NCBI GenBank assembly: GCA_032716605.1
Contig: CM064495.1
Coordinates: forward strand, 46,183,524-46,247,523
DNA length: 64,000 nucleotides
Source: Paralithodes platypus
Taxonomy: Eukaryota > Arthropoda > Malacostraca > Decapoda > Lithodidae
Direction: 5' to 3'
The translations under genes and the position numbers were made by a program. Positions 10,284 through 19,825 of the stretch are shown here, one piece after another. Below the pieces are notes generated by a model. It was not told the DNA's origin and searched no databases. It saw nothing but the letters and a program-made list of their open reading frames with translations. How positions within the stretch are numbered: the stretch's first letter is position 1; every line of letters begins with the position of its first letter.

Positions 10284-10553
10284 AAACTCTGAGATTTTAA
10301 GAAGTTCGCCTCATTCTGTTGGCGATTTTATGACCTTTCGCCCTATTTCTGTCAATTTTAAGACTTTTCGTGCAATTTAGGTGTCGATTTTTTCCTGACG
10401 AGCGACAGCGAGCCTGTAATTTTGGAGCAACAGGCTTCGGCCGGGACATTTATTCTACCGAAAAAACTACACATGTATCTCGATAGAGGGTCTTGGGGGT
10501 ATCTTATTTGGCTTGATAGAGGTCTATGGAGTAAACTATTAACCTACCCTTAA
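10284..10553 (+). mobile_element. Hairpin TTAA element, left-truncated
   Basis: It contains GACGAGCGACAGCGAGCC, an eroded first hairpin (CAGGCTTCGGCCGG) and an eroded second hairpin (TTATTCTACCGAAAAA). It ends ACCTACCCTTAA, so the right TTAA at 10550-10553 is kept while the left end is missing. Confidence 0.8.
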
Positions 10554-10574
10554 TGGTATATTGGTAGTAAGAAA

Positions 10575-10741
10575 CCATATCTATCTATATAATTATTTAC
10601 TCAGGCCCATTCCCCAATTTTAATTTTGATTTATTTATTTATTTTTAATTTATGTTTATTTACTCTTTTTTGTTTTGTTTGTTTTTTTTTTTTTTTTTTT
10701 TTGGGGGGGACTCGAGACAGAGCCCGAACAGGGACAACACA
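10575..10741 (-). repeat. Dispersed CCTGTTCGGGCTCTGTC repeat
   Basis: On the minus strand it reads GTCCCTGTTCGGGCTCTGTC, TCGAGTCCCCCCC, a 21-base A run, GGGGAATGGGCCTGAGTAAA and a TATAGATA tail. The A run (T on the plus strand, 10682-10702) is an insertion or expansion compared with the 5944 copy. Confidence 0.7.
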
Positions 10742-10892
10742 ACCCAACATAACAACAATGAACACACAAAAACAAAATACACATTCACACACATTTAGGT
10801 CAATTACAATGGTAGATTAATATCAATATACCCAATGATCGTAAACACCTTCGTCATACCCTGTTAATACTTTGGATTGATTGTAGTGTACG

Positions 10893-11228
10893 GTTAAGGG
10901 GAGATTTTCACTTAAGCGGGTGTTTTTTCTGGACCCCCTTCCCCTTCATTTTTAGCCTAATTAATGTTGATATTTTCAGAAGTTCGCCTCTTTACTTTGG
11001 CGATTTTTTAGACCTTTCGACCCATTTGTTTGTCAATTTTAAGACCTCTAGGTGTCGAGGTTTCCTTGCGAGCGATAGCTAGCCTGCAATTTAGGAGGAA
11101 CAGGTTTTCGGCCGGTACATTATTCTACCAATAAATGTACAAATTTATCTCGAAGGGGAGTCTTGTGGGTATTTTCTTTTAAAGCTGGATGGAGGTCTAA
11201 GAAGAAAAAAAAAAAAAAAAAAAAAAAA
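10893..11228 (+). mobile_element. Hairpin TTAA element ending in poly-A
   Basis: It starts TTAAGGGGAGATTTTCACTT and keeps GCGAGCGATAGCTAGCC and the hairpin remnants. After GATGGAGGTCTAAGAAG it turns into about 27 A at 11202-11228 and lacks the right TTAA end. Confidence 0.8.
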
Positions 11229-11302
11229 ATGACAGTAAGAAGCGTCAATGTCCATAAACGACAATAAAAGGTTCGGCCGATCACTTCTATTGGGGGAGCA
11301 TC

Positions 11303-11625
11303 AAAGCGTCAAAAACTGATCCTATCATTTCATCAACTCTGCAAAAAGCTATCAATACATCAAATTTTCCAGATGTCTTCATTTTGTCAAAAACCAGTTT
11401 TTCCCCAGATCATATCAATGTGTTAGGTTAGGTTAGATTAGGTTAGGTTAGGTTAGGTTAGATTAGGTTAGGTTAGGTAAGGTAAACAAAATTGATGATA
11501 TGATATCATCCAGTCAGTTTCAGCCTTTTGTCAAATTGAAAAGGTCCAACTTTTTTGATGCTTTGAAAAGACTGGGTTTTTGATGTATTGATAGGACTGA
11601 CACCCTTGCAATAGTGTTGACGCTT
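11303..11625. repeat. Imperfect inverted repeat around TTAGG array
   Basis: The left side GCGTCAA, CCTATCA, ATCAATACATCAAA, CATTTTGTCAAAA and GATCATATCAAT recurs in reverse complement on the right (ATTGATGATATGATAT, CCTTTTGTCAAATTG, TTTTTGATGTATTGATAGG, GTTGACGC). The arms are diverged, so this is either an old foldback element or several related short repeats. Confidence 0.55.
11423..11484 (+). repeat. Interstitial TTAGG telomere-type array
   Basis: About twelve TTAGG units with two TTAGA variants and a terminal GGTAAGGTAA. TTAGG is the canonical arthropod telomere repeat. This internal position suggests capture by repair or carriage by a repeat element, not a chromosome end. Confidence 0.9.
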
Positions 11626-11701
11626 TGCAGGCGCCCCCTTCTATTTGGTCCGTGAGGGGTGATTTTGTCTTGCCCTTTTTCGCACCACTACTTTCGATAT
11701 C

Positions 11702-12077
11702 TTAAGGGGAGGCAGCCCGTTTTCTGGACCTCCTCCTCCCTAATGCTTAGCCCCATTAGTTTTGAGACTATAAGACGTTCGGTCCAATAGTTTGGCGATT
11801 TTAACACCTTTCACCCAATTTCGTTGTCAATTTTAAGACCTTTAGGTATCGATTATTTCCTGGCGAGCGAAAGCGAGCCTGCAATTTTAAGAGGAACCGG
11901 CCTTCGGCCGGGACATTTTTCTACCGAAAAATTATTATATATTATTATGTACAAATTTATCTTGAAGGAGGGTCTAGGGGGTGTTTTTCTAAGCTTGATG
12001 GGGGTCTAGGGAGGAAACTAAAAAAATATATGAATAAATGAATTAATAGACCAAACAAACGGTCAGTCTCCCCTTAA
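11702..12077 (+). mobile_element. Hairpin TTAA element, complete
   Basis: Both termini are intact (TTAAGGGGAGGCAGCCCG and GTCTCCCCTTAA). The box reads GGCGAGCGAAAGCGAGCC. The first hairpin CCGGCCTTCGGCCGG is perfect. The second is followed by an inserted AT-rich 15-20 bp (TTATTATATATTATTATG). Confidence 0.9.
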
Positions 12078-12111
12078 GACGTATCACCCCTTTAGATAGT
12101 AACATGGATGC

Positions 12112-12540
12112 TACTATACTCTGTTTATTTTCAACTGACGGTAAATTGCAAAGTTCCCCTCAAGATTTCTCAGTTACTTTGAATATTGTGTAGTGAAATA
12201 AGGTGCTAATTACATAAACTTGGTCTTAACCCTCTCAGAATTATATGACGCATTACTTTCCTATTTCTGACTATTAGACTATTTTTATTCAGCATAGGAA
12301 GGACATACGGACGCCAGAGGGGTGATTGAGACCCTCTTTAATATTTAAGTCCCACACATCCCTCCTAAGCTGTATAAAATCATATAATGTTAGCCAGAAT
12401 AAACTGATAAAACGCGTCATAATCCTCAAGGGGTTAATATGATGCAAAGACATAGTAGTTTCATATTTCTCCAATTATGTATCGATTAATTAGCTAAGGG
12501 ATTCAATTTACCGTCAGATGAAATGAAACATAGTATAGTG
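12112..12540. mobile_element. CACTATAC-type MITE carrying a nested element
   Basis: Outer arms read CTATACTCTGTTTATTTTCA, ACTGACGGTAAATTG on the left and CAATTTACCGTCAGATGAAA, CATAGTATAGTG on the right. Uninterrupted copies lie at 40271-40493 and 62530-62735. The interior is split by a TTAA-flanked element at 12226-12437. Terminal CACTA resembles the CMC/EnSpm superfamily, but this is only a hint. Confidence 0.85.
12226..12437. mobile_element. TTAACCC-type MITE nested in another MITE
   Basis: It starts TTAACCCTCTCAGAATTATA and ends CCTCAAGGGGTTAA, with the usual interior (GACTATTAGACTATTTTTAT, CAGCATAGGAAGGAC and CCTCCTAAGCTGTATAAAAT). The empty copies read GGTCTTAATATGATG at the same place, so a TTAA was duplicated on insertion. 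Confidence 0.92.
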
Positions 12541-12870
12541 GAGGAGGAAACTGGCCCTTTTATAAAGTGGGTAAATGGGATTAATGAAAGGGACATGAAA
12601 GATGTACTAAAGCTCAGTGATAGAGATAACTCGAACAAATGGTTTCAAATTGGATAAATTTCGCTTCAGAAAAGATATAGGCAAATACTGGTTTGGTAAC
12701 ATAGTTGTAGACATGTGGAATAGGTTACCTAGCAGTGGGATAAAAAACGCTAGAGAGCTTCAAGATAAAATTAGATAGACATATGGACGAGATGGGTTGC
12801 GTGTGAGAGGGATCTGCCTTGTGTGGGTCAATCGGCTTTCTGCAGACTCCCTTGTTCTTATGTTCTTAAA
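12541..12870 (+). pseudogene. CR1-like LINE, C-terminal RT remnant with TTCTTATG-type tail
   Basis: Translation in shifting frames gives the C-terminal block of reverse transcriptases of CR1-type LINEs (DKFRFRKDIGKYWFGN, VVDMWNRLPSS), followed by a 3' UTR (GGGATCTGCCTTGTGTGGGT, CAATCGGCTTTCTGCAGACT) and a tail CTTGTTCTTATGTTCTTA. Stops and frame changes interrupt it. The same 3' UTR occurs in reverse at 54732-54990. Such octamer-like tails in place of poly-A are typical of CR1 elements. Confidence 0.8.
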
Positions 12871-13017
12871 TAGAGGATAATTTATTTGTACTACTTGAGG
12901 AGTATGTGAAGAGTGACGCATTTTTTTTTTTTTTTTCTATGTGATTGAGGGAGGCAAAAGGCATAACTGCCTATAGCGAGTGCCTCCCCCATAGTTGAAA
13001 GAGTGACAGGGCCAAAA

Positions 13018-15156
13018 TCAAGGGACGTTCGAGCCAAAATGCCTGGACACACGGAGTTTGAAGCAATTTAAGTCATAGGAAGAGGGAAAGACTGATTCTG
13101 GGAGAGAGTTCCAGAGCTCAGCTGTTGAGTAGAAGAAAGTTTGAGAGTAACGTTTCACTCTTGGGTTGGAGAGTTGCACAGAGTAGGGGTGGGATTGAGT
13201 TGCAAGACGGGTACCACGTGCCCTACGTAAAGGAGGTGGTATGCACTGGGATAGCTCTGAGGAACACTGATTATTATAGTAGCGATAGAATAGCGAGAGA
13301 GATGCAACATTGCGGCGGAGAGAGAGAGATTGCAGAGAGTTGGTGAGTGGACGGGAGTTAATGATACGAAAGGCCTTCCTTTCAACTTTGTCTAGGAGAG
13401 CAGTGTGAGAGGAACCTCCCCACACATGTGAACAATACTCAATACAAGGGCGCACTATGCCCCTGTACAGAGCAAGAAGCTGTGCAGGGGAAAAGAACCC
13501 CCTAAGGCGGTTGAGCACACCCAGCTTCTGGGATGCTGCCTTAGCAAGACTGGTAATATGGTCCTTCCAAATGAGAGCAGAAGAAAAAGAGACACCAAGA
13601 ATATTGAGAGAAGATGAAGGGTTGATTTTTGTATTGTTGAAGAATAAGGGATAGTCCGCTGGGAGATCCTGACGGGTAGATAGATGGAGAAATTGGGTTT
13701 TGGAAGCATTAAAGTTAACAAGGTTTTCTCTGCCCCAATTGGAAATAGTATTTAGATCAGAATTTAAGAGTTCTATGGCTTCATTACGTTTGTCGTTGAG
13801 GGATTGCTGGCTGGGGCGTTCTGAAAAACTAATGGAGTAGTGCAAGGTTGAGTCGTCTGCGTATGAATGGATGGGAATTAAGGTACAGTTAAGGAGATCA
13901 TTTATAAAAATTAGAAAGAGAATAGGAGATAGGACAGAGCCCTGAGGAACACCGGAGTTTATAGAGTGAGGAAGTGAACAATGGCCGTCCACAACCGCGG
14001 CTATGGAACGGCCGGAAAGGAAATTAGAGACAAAGGCACAGATGGAGGGATAGAAACCGAAGGAGGGTAGTTTAGAAATTAAAGATTTATGCCAGACTCT
14101 ATCGAAGGCTTTCGATATGTCTAGTGCAATAGAAAAAGTCTCACCGAAGTCCCGAAAGGAGGATGACCAAGAGTTAGTAAGATATGAAAGAAGATCACCA
14201 GTAGAGCGACCCTTAAGGAAGCCATACTGGCGATCTGAGAGCAGATTATGAGAAGAGAAATGCTTAAGAAATTTGGAAGCAAGAATAGTTTCAAAAACTT
14301 TAGAAAGACAAGAGATAAGAGCAATTGGACGATAGTTGGAGGGTTGAGAGCGGTCACCCTTCTTTGGGACAGGTTGAATGTGAGCAAACTTCCAGCATGA
14401 AGGGAAGACGTTAGAGGATAGACAGAGACGAAAGAGTTTGCCTAGGCAGGGAGTCAGCACGGAAGCACAGTTTTTGAGAACAACAGGAGGAACACCGTCC
14501 GGACCGTACGCCTTATTAGTGTTAAGCCCAGAGAGGGTAGAAAGTACATCTTTAGAAGAGATTAGGATATTAGGCATAAGTAAGAGAGAGGAGGGCGGAG
14601 AGGGAGGAATAGCACCGGAATCATCCAAGGTGGAGTTTCTAGCAAAAGTTTGAGCGAAGAGTTTAGCTTTGTCAGAGGAAGAAGTGATGGTTGTGCCATC
14701 AGAGTGGGAAAGGGGAGGGAAAGACGAGGAAGAGAAATTGTTGGAGAGGTTTTTGGCTAGATGCCAGAAAGCTTGGGAAGAGCTAGAGTTGGATAGTTCA
14801 GTGCATTTATTATTGATGAAAGAGTGTTTGGCAAGTCGAAGAACAGATTTGGCTTGATTCCGGGCAGAAACATATGAAGAATGAGAGTCTTGAGTTTTAA
14901 GGCGTCGGTACCGTTTGAATGCTTCCTCCTTATTGCGGACAGCAGTAGAACAGGCGTGAGTAAACCAAGATTTTTTAGCATTAGTCTGAGAGAAAGAGAA
15001 TGGAATGTATGCTTCCATGCCCGATAGGATTACCTCGGTAATGCGTTCAGCACTCTCCGAGGGTCCTCGGCCATGGAAGCAGAAATCATTCCATGGGAAA
15101 TCAAAGAAGTACTGTACTGCCGAAGAGCCTCCCAGTCGGCAGCGCCAAAGTGCCAC
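13018..15156 (-). CDS. LINE reverse transcriptase, 712 codons open
   Basis: The frame contains the standard non-LTR RT blocks in order: YGPDGVP (residues 217-223), NYRPIAL (274-280), [11 protein letters not shown] (345-355), [11 protein letters not shown] (401-411) and the catalytic SYADDSTL (431-438; YADD at 13852-13863). The C-terminal region has IRPCIEYC-like ([13 protein letters not shown]) and WNSLPESVF, usual for this group. The enzyme would copy its own RNA at a nicked chromosomal target. The first 15 or so residues are a wrong frame: the true upstream partner is the endonuclease frame, joined near 15115. No internal stop is seen, so this copy decayed little. It has no signal or membrane segment. 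Confidence 0.93.
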   Translation of the reverse strand: MALWRCRLGGSSAVQYFFDFPWNDFCFHGRGPSESAERITEVILSGMEAYIPFSFSQTNAKKSWFTHACSTAVRNKEEAFKRYRRLKTQDSHSSYVSARNQAKSVLRLAKHSFINNKCTELSNSSSSQAFWHLAKNLSNNFSSSSFPPLSHSDGTTITSSSDKAKLFAQTFARNSTLDDSGAIPPSPPSSLLLMPNILISSKDVLSTLSGLNTNKAYGPDGVPPVVLKNCASVLTPCLGKLFRLCLSSNVFPSCWKFAHIQPVPKKGDRSQPSNYRPIALISCLSKVFETILASKFLKHFSSHNLLSDRQYGFLKGRSTGDLLSYLTNSWSSSFRDFGETFSIALDISKAFDRVWHKSLISKLPSFGFYPSICAFVSNFLSGRSIAAVVDGHCSLPHSINSGVPQGSVLSPILFLIFINDLLNCTLIPIHSYADDSTLHYSISFSERPSQQSLNDKRNEAIELLNSDLNTISNWGRENLVNFNASKTQFLHLSTRQDLPADYPLFFNNTKINPSSSLNILGVSFSSALIWKDHITSLAKAASQKLGVLNRLRGFFSPAQLLALYRGIVRPCIEYCSHVWGGSSHTALLDKVERKAFRIINSRPLTNSLQSLSLRRNVASLSLFYRYYNNQCSSELSQCIPPPLRRARGTRLATQSHPYSVQLSNPRVKRYSQTFFYSTAELWNSLPESVFPSSYDLNCFKLRVSRHFGSNVP

Positions 15157-15905
15157 AAGCGCCGCCGGCTAGGAGGATCGGGTGGCTGTACTGGAGAGAT
15201 AGGACAGGTGACAGAGATAAGTTTATGGTCGGAGGAGCCCAAAGGAGAGAAAAGATCGACAGTATAAGAAGAAGGGTTAGAAGTTAGAAACAGGTCAAGA
15301 ATGTTGGGCCGATCTCCGATGCGATCCGGGATACGGGTGGGTTGCTGAACTAACTGCTCTAGGTCATTTAGGATAGAAAAGACGTAGGCTTGTTCACCAG
15401 GTGGATCAGTAGTGTGAGAGGAGAGCCAATGGCGGTGGTGAACGTTGAAATCTCCTAAGATGGAGATTTCTGAGAAAGGAGAAATGGATAGAATGTGTTC
15501 CACTGTAGAGTTTAGATAGTCAAAGAATTTGGGAAAGTTGGTAGAGTTAGGGGAAAGATAGACAGCACAGAAATATTTAGTAAGAGAATGACAGGAAAGT
15601 TTGAGCCATAAAGTTGAGAATTCAGAGGAGTCGAAATCGGGAACACGAGAGCAAGTGAGTTTGTTGTGCACATATGCACAACATCCGCCTTTGGCTTTGA
15701 AACTAGGATAGAGAAAGTAGGAGGATACAGAGAAGGGGTTGCTGGATGTTGCTACAGACACCTGAGTTTCGGTGAGGAAGAGAAGATCAGGTTTGTAGGA
15801 GGAGAGATGGTGCTCAACAGAGTGAAAGTTAGAGGAAAGTCCGCGAATGTTGCAGAAATTAATAGAAAGAGTAACAGGCCGAGGTCCAGGTAATTGTGTG
15901 GGTCG
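15030..15905 (-). CDS. LINE APE-type endonuclease domain
   Basis: The open frame begins after a stop at 15906-15908 and reads through all the usual motifs: [19 protein letters not shown] with the catalytic [24 protein letters not shown] (GDFN) and [10 protein letters not shown] (SDH). These are the residues that bind metal and cut DNA in APE-type LINE endonucleases. The frame runs past the RT start by about 125 bases after a 5-bp duplication at 15109-15118, so its last 30 or so residues are out of register. An ATG at 15759-15761 lies inside the domain, so the real start is upstream and not identified. Confidence 0.9.
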   Translation of the reverse strand, partial: RPTQLPGPRPVTLSINFCNIRGLSSNFHSVEHHLSSYKPDLLFLTETQVSVATSSNPFSVSSYFLYPSFKAKGGCCAYVHNKLTCSRVPDFDSSEFSTLWLKLSCHSLTKYFCAVYLSPNSTNFPKFFDYLNSTVEHILSISPFSEISILGDFNVHHRHWLSSHTTDPPGEQAYVFSILNDLEQLVQQPTRIPDRIGDRPNILDLFLTSNPSSYTVDLFSPLGSSDHKLISVTCPISPVQPPDPPSRRRLWHFGAADWEALRQYSTSLISHGMISASMAEDPRRVLNALPR

Positions 15906-16324
15906 TCAGGGGATGGTCGGTCGGGTGAGGGGGCATTTATGGTCCCCCCCCCTGGGGACTCCGAGGCTGGGCTACAATTCATCATTTTTTTTTTTTTAAT
16001 TTTGGTGTGGAAGAATGAAGTGTGGTGTGCATGTTTAGTGTAGTGAAGTGGATAGGAGGAGGAGGTGTTTGTGAGAGCTAGCTGGATTGCTCTCAGTGTA
16101 AATGAGGCACAAAGAAAATCAGTAAGAGAGGCCAAGCAAGTGAAACAGGAGTTCCAGCGACTCTTTATCACATGCCTATAACCTCACCTGGGTCTAGCCC
16201 TGATCGATTGGTGCCTACAATCTCCCCACCATCTGCATAGAGGCAGATTGAGGAATGAAGAGGTGCATAGGAGAGTGGGACAGCAGGAACCCTTGTCGGC
16301 CAGAAGGGTGCTGGGTGCAGAAGG
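15906..16324. other. Region upstream of the LINE endonuclease
   Basis: This should hold the 5' UTR or first ORF of the LINE, if it is complete. A minus frame at 15752-16171 is open but its sequence (P-, S- and K-rich) has no zinc-knuckle motif, and part of it overlaps the endonuclease in another frame. A C8 run and a T10 run occur at about 15946 and 15986. At 16297-16340 the phrase AGAAGGGTGC is repeated three times. Confidence 0.5.
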
Positions 16325-16762
16325 GTGCAGAAGGGTGCTTATTACCAAAAAGATATAAACAAGCTAGAACGAGTTCAACGTAGAGTTACCAAAATGATAC
16401 CTAGCCTAAAGAACAAACCATACGAAGAGCGTCTTAGAGAATTAAATCTATTTCCTTTAACCCAGCGCAGATTAAGAGGCGACTTAATTCAAGTGTTCAA
16501 AATCATCAAAGGCATCGACAATATGAACTGTAGTAAGTACTTCACTATCGACCAATCTAATTACACGCGGGGAAACGGTTGCAAAATTATTGGTGAATCT
16601 TTTAACTCGCACGAATCTAAGAATTTCTTCTTCAATCGAGTTGTCAACTTGTGGAATGGGCTTCCCCGAGACGTTATAGACTGCAGCACCGTTGATTCAT
16701 TTAAAATTCCGCCTAGACAAATATCTCGCATCAAACCCGCGACTGACTGCGTTTGTAAATGA
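16325..16762 (+). pseudogene. CR1-like reverse transcriptase, C-terminal fragment
   Basis: Contains the C-terminal segment that follows the RT catalytic core: LERVQRRVTKMI, RLRELNLFPLTQRRLRGDL, VFKIIKGID, NMNCSKYF and FFFNRVVNLWNGLPRDVID. No catalytic block is present, because the copy is truncated at its 5' end. Near 16706 one or two bases were gained relative to the copy at 63.7 kb, so the last residues (PPRQISRIKP) are out of frame. Non-functional. Confidence 0.85.
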
Positions 16763-16993
16763 ATAACTTTATCCTCCCCTCAGTTACTAACCCATATGTC
16801 CCCTACTAACTTCCTAGTCCTGCCACGTTAGTGGCAGGGCAGTAGTTCCCTTTCCAATGTTCCCTTACCCACTCTAAACCACTGTTTGGACACTTGATCC
16901 TCAGTGTTTTGGAGGACAAGCAACCTAGAAGGGTCACTAGACCTGTTGTTGCTTGATTTCCTTTGTACTCCTTTGTACTCCTTTGTACTTTGC
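16325..16993 (+). mobile_element. CR1-like LINE 3' end with (TTTGTACTCC)n tail
   Basis: RT C-terminus, 3' UTR and a tail of three TTTGTACTCC units (16968-16992). The whole 3' UTR recurs at 250, 17062 and 63430. It lies tail to tail with the next copy, with about 70 bases between their tails. The tail motif replaces poly-A, as is usual for CR1-type elements. Confidence 0.9.
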
Positions 16994-17061
16994 TGTGCTG
17001 GTATGGACAAGTTGAGCAAATGGGAGATGAAAGGCTTACAAAGATAGTATTATGAGTCAGA

Positions 17062-17373
17062 TACAAGGGAGTACAAAGGAGTACAAAGGAAATCAAGCAA
17101 CAGCAGATCTAGTGACCCTTCTAGGTTGCTTGTCCTCCAAAACACTGAGGATCAAGTGTCCAAACAGTGGTTTAGAGTGGGTAAGGGAACATTGGAAAGG
17201 GAATTACTGCGCTGGAACTAATGTCCGTGGCAGGATTAGGAAGTTAGTAGGGGACAGATGGGTTAGTAACTGAAGAGGGGGGGGGGATAAAATAAAGTTA
17301 TTCATTTACAAACGCAGTCAGTCGCGGGTTTGATGCGAGATATTTGTCTACGCGGAGTTTAAATGAATCAACG
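17062..17373 (-). mobile_element. CR1-like LINE 3' end, inverted neighbour
   Basis: Starts with the tail GGAGTACAAAGGAGTACAAA, then the 3' UTR and the last codons (ACAAACGCAGTCAGTCGCGG through AATCAACGGTGATGCA) on the minus strand. It is cut off after GATGCA by the palindrome sequence. The portion 17308-17373 is itself copied on the far side of the palindrome. Confidence 0.9.
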
Positions 17374-17485
17374 GTGATGCAGGGGAGGTAGAGGGAGAGG
17401 AAAACCTCGGTTTAGATGGAGAGATGGTGTAGTACAAGCGTTGGGAGGTAGAGTGATGACTGTAGAACAGGTTGTGATGTGTGGT

Positions 17486-17545
17486 CCCTGTTCGGGCTCT
17501 GTCTCGAGTCGGCCACCCCCAGCTATGGGGCATGTGCCTGAGTAT
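17486..17545 (+). repeat. Dispersed CCTGTTCGGGCTCTGTC repeat, left arm
   Basis: GTCCCTGTTCGGGCTCTGTC, TCGAGTCGGCCACCCCCAGC and GGGGCATGTGCCTGAG followed by (TA)n. This is the best preserved copy of the family seen at 5944 and 10575. A direct partial copy sits at 17577-17605. Confidence 0.8.
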
Positions 17546-17605
17546 ATATATATATATATATATACTCAGGCACATGCCACCCCCAGCTATGGGGCATGTG
17601 CCTGA

Positions 17606-17661
<56 letters not shown>

Positions 17662-17664
17662 GTA

Positions 17665-17733
17665 ATTATATACTCCGGCACATGCCCCATAGCTGGGGTA
17701 GCTGACTCGAGACAGAACCCGAACAGGGACCAC
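17665..17733 (-). repeat. Dispersed CCTGTTCGGGCTCTGTC repeat, right arm
   Basis: The reverse complement of the left arm copy: CTCCGGCACATGCCCCATAG and GACTCGAGACAGAACCCGAA. It differs from the left arm at a handful of bases (for example CTCCGGCA against CTCAGGCA). Confidence 0.8.
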
Positions 17734-17906
17734 ACATCACAACCTGTTCTACAGTCATCACTCTACCTTCCAACGCTTCTACTACACCATCTCTCCATCT
17801 AAACCGAGGTTTTCCTCTCCCTCTACCTCCCCTGCATCACCGTTGATTCATTTAAACTCCGCGTAGACAAATATCTCGCATCAAACCCGCGACTGACTGC
17901 GTTTGT

Positions 17907-17988
<82 letters not shown>
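17907..17988. repeat. (TA)n microsatellite
   Basis: About 39 TA dinucleotides directly next to the end of the palindrome. Two further TA tracts lie in the palindrome spacer (17543-17564 and 17607-17662). Confidence 0.95.
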
Positions 17989-17989
<1 letters not shown>

Positions 17990-18959
17990 CGATGCAATTA
18001 CTTCAATAATAAAAACAATAAAAAAATAACAGCCCCTCACAATCATTCATAAGACATCAGGGGAAGAACAAAAGGTAGGCCTACAATATGCTTTGTGGTG
18101 TCTATATATAGTATTGACACTATGCTACATCATACAATACTTAGCATTTGACCTAATAATTTCGTTTAGATGGAATACGGGTTAAAATTAGCAAAACAAA
18201 CAATTCCCCTCTGTACGCCACATATAATGTATGTACAGTACGTGTGCTTCCATTTGTAACCCATTTTCTTATACATACAACGGAAAAGGACAGGGTAAGC
18301 ATAAAGTAGTACGTGCTGAATACTTTCATAATACTTTTAACATACACAACAAATTCCTGTTGTTTTGTCTCTCTTTCCTTGTAATATTTAACGCATCGTC
18401 AGGGTACAAACATTATTTGGTGTCTACTTGAAGCATCGTATCACATTATTTGGTGTTTACTTGAAGCATTGTATCCCATGATTCATCATGTCCCTTTCCT
18501 GTAGAGGGAAACGGAGTTAAGCTGACGGGGGAAAACAAAAAAAGGCAGCTTTATGAGGTCATAGCTGAAATAGGGTAACAATAAAAGCTTGCCTATAGAA
18601 CATAATATTATGTACTCAAAATATTTTTAATTTCTGAACTTATCTAATAAATACTCAAGGGGCACCCTATATTAATAAATACTCAAGGGGCACCCTATAT
18701 TGATTAGGTTACGAAATTGATAAACTCGTGTTTCTTTCACAACTAAATTAGCCATATTCCAATTACACCTAATGCCATCTGGATCCCGTAGCCGTACTAA
18801 GTATAAAGGTACAAATAAAGACATTGTGGAAATTACGGTCTAAAGGCAATGATGTCACTGTTTGTCTGACAATTCACACTGCAGGAAAATTCAGTTGAAA
18901 ATATGAAAATTCATTCACCTGTAATATCTCATTCTATGACGATTCTCACAATCAATATC
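17989..18959. other. Gene-free AT-rich stretch with two short tandem duplications
   Basis: No coding support. Two duplications are visible: ATTATTTGGTGT-TACTTGAAGC twice at 18412-18473 (33-bp period) and AAATACTCAAGGGGCACCCT twice at 18648-18703 (28-bp period). Confidence 0.6.
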
Positions 18960-18970
18960 TCTCTATCTAT

Positions 18971-19825
18971 CTATTGCCTGACGCCGTGATCCCCGAAGGG
19001 GTGGCCACGAACGAACCGCCCCCATGCACCTCTGTCCCCAGTCAGTCGACGCCCCTCCCCCCAACCAGCACCGCCTTCGTTCATGTACTTCCTCACTCCA
19101 TCCTTCCACCTCATATTCGGTCTACCTCTCCCCCTCTGTCCCTCCACCTCGCTCTCGTACACCCTCTTAGTCATTCTCTCGCTTTCCATACGTTCCATAT
19201 GGCCGAACCATCTCAAGTTGTTCCTTTTCACACTTTCCAGCACATCTACCTCCACACCACACCTCCTTCTTACTTCCTCATTAGTCTGTCTATCCCTCCA
19301 TGTAACTCCGCACGCACTCCTTAAATAATTCATTTCCACTGCTCTCACTCTTGGTCTGAGTCTCTCAACCAACGTCCATGCTTCGCTTCCGTAAGTCAGT
19401 GTCGGTATTACCACACTGTCATGCAAGGACTTCTTCACTTCCATACTGACCACCCTATTTCTTGTTACTGCTTTTAGCGTTCCTACAACCCTCTTCCCCT
19501 GTTGTACCCTCTCCCGCACCTCTTCATCCATAGTCCCATCTTTACTCAACACACTGCCCAGATACTTAAAAGAGTTGACGATCTCCATATCCTGACCGTT
19601 CAGCTTCACCTCACACTCTGTGACTTCACCCCTTTCGAAGACCATAACCTTGCTCTTCCCCGTATTTACCTTCAAATTCCGTTTTTCGCACACTGTTCCA
19701 AACTCATTTACCAGACCCTGCAACTCCCATTCATTATCACTCATCAGAACTGTATCATCCGCAAACAGCAGTATAGGTAGCTTCCACTCAATTCCCTCCC
19801 TTTTCAGCGATACACCAACATCCAC
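18971..19825 (-). pseudogene. RTE-like RT, catalytic block and C-terminus
   Basis: Includes the catalytic ILLFADDTVLMSD (FADD at 19754-19765), LKVNTGKSKVMVF, FKYLGSVLSKDG, IPTLTYGSEAWTL and LRWFGHMERM, in the order found in RTE-clade proteins. It ends GDHGVRQ just before the GATA tail. The frame is lost upstream near 19830, where the preceding RT core continues in another frame. Confidence 0.88.

Larger units (their letters stand above)
12921..15905 (-). mobile_element. Poly-A non-LTR retrotransposon (Jockey/CR1 group), endonuclease plus RT
   Basis: On the minus strand an APE-type endonuclease is followed by a reverse transcriptase, a short 3' UTR (12937-13017) and a tail of 16 A (T16 at 12921-12936). 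The only clear frame break between the two enzymes is a 5-bp tandem duplication (GTACT twice at 15109-15118). No target-site duplication was found, and the 5' end is not defined. Three more 3' fragments of the same element lie at 1475, 39797 and 56389, all on the same strand. Clade assignment is inference; a phylogeny of the RT would settle it. Confidence 0.9.
17308..17906. repeat. 600-bp palindrome with arms of about 240 bp
   Basis: From ACAAACGCAGTCAGTCGCGG at the left to its reverse complement ending GTTTGT at 17906, the two arms match for about 240 bp with only a few differences. They include part of a CR1 3' end, the segment CCTCGGTTTAGATGGAGAGA and the repeat CCCTGTTCGGGCTCTGTCTC. The spacer is (TA)n with an extra copy of CCCAGCTATGGGGCATGTGC. 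It could be a real foldback duplication or an inverted read-through artefact of sequencing. Confidence 0.88.

Noticed and set aside
13125..14857. Plus-strand ORFs of 60-90 codons
   Set aside because: They are antisense shadows of the LINE reverse transcriptase.
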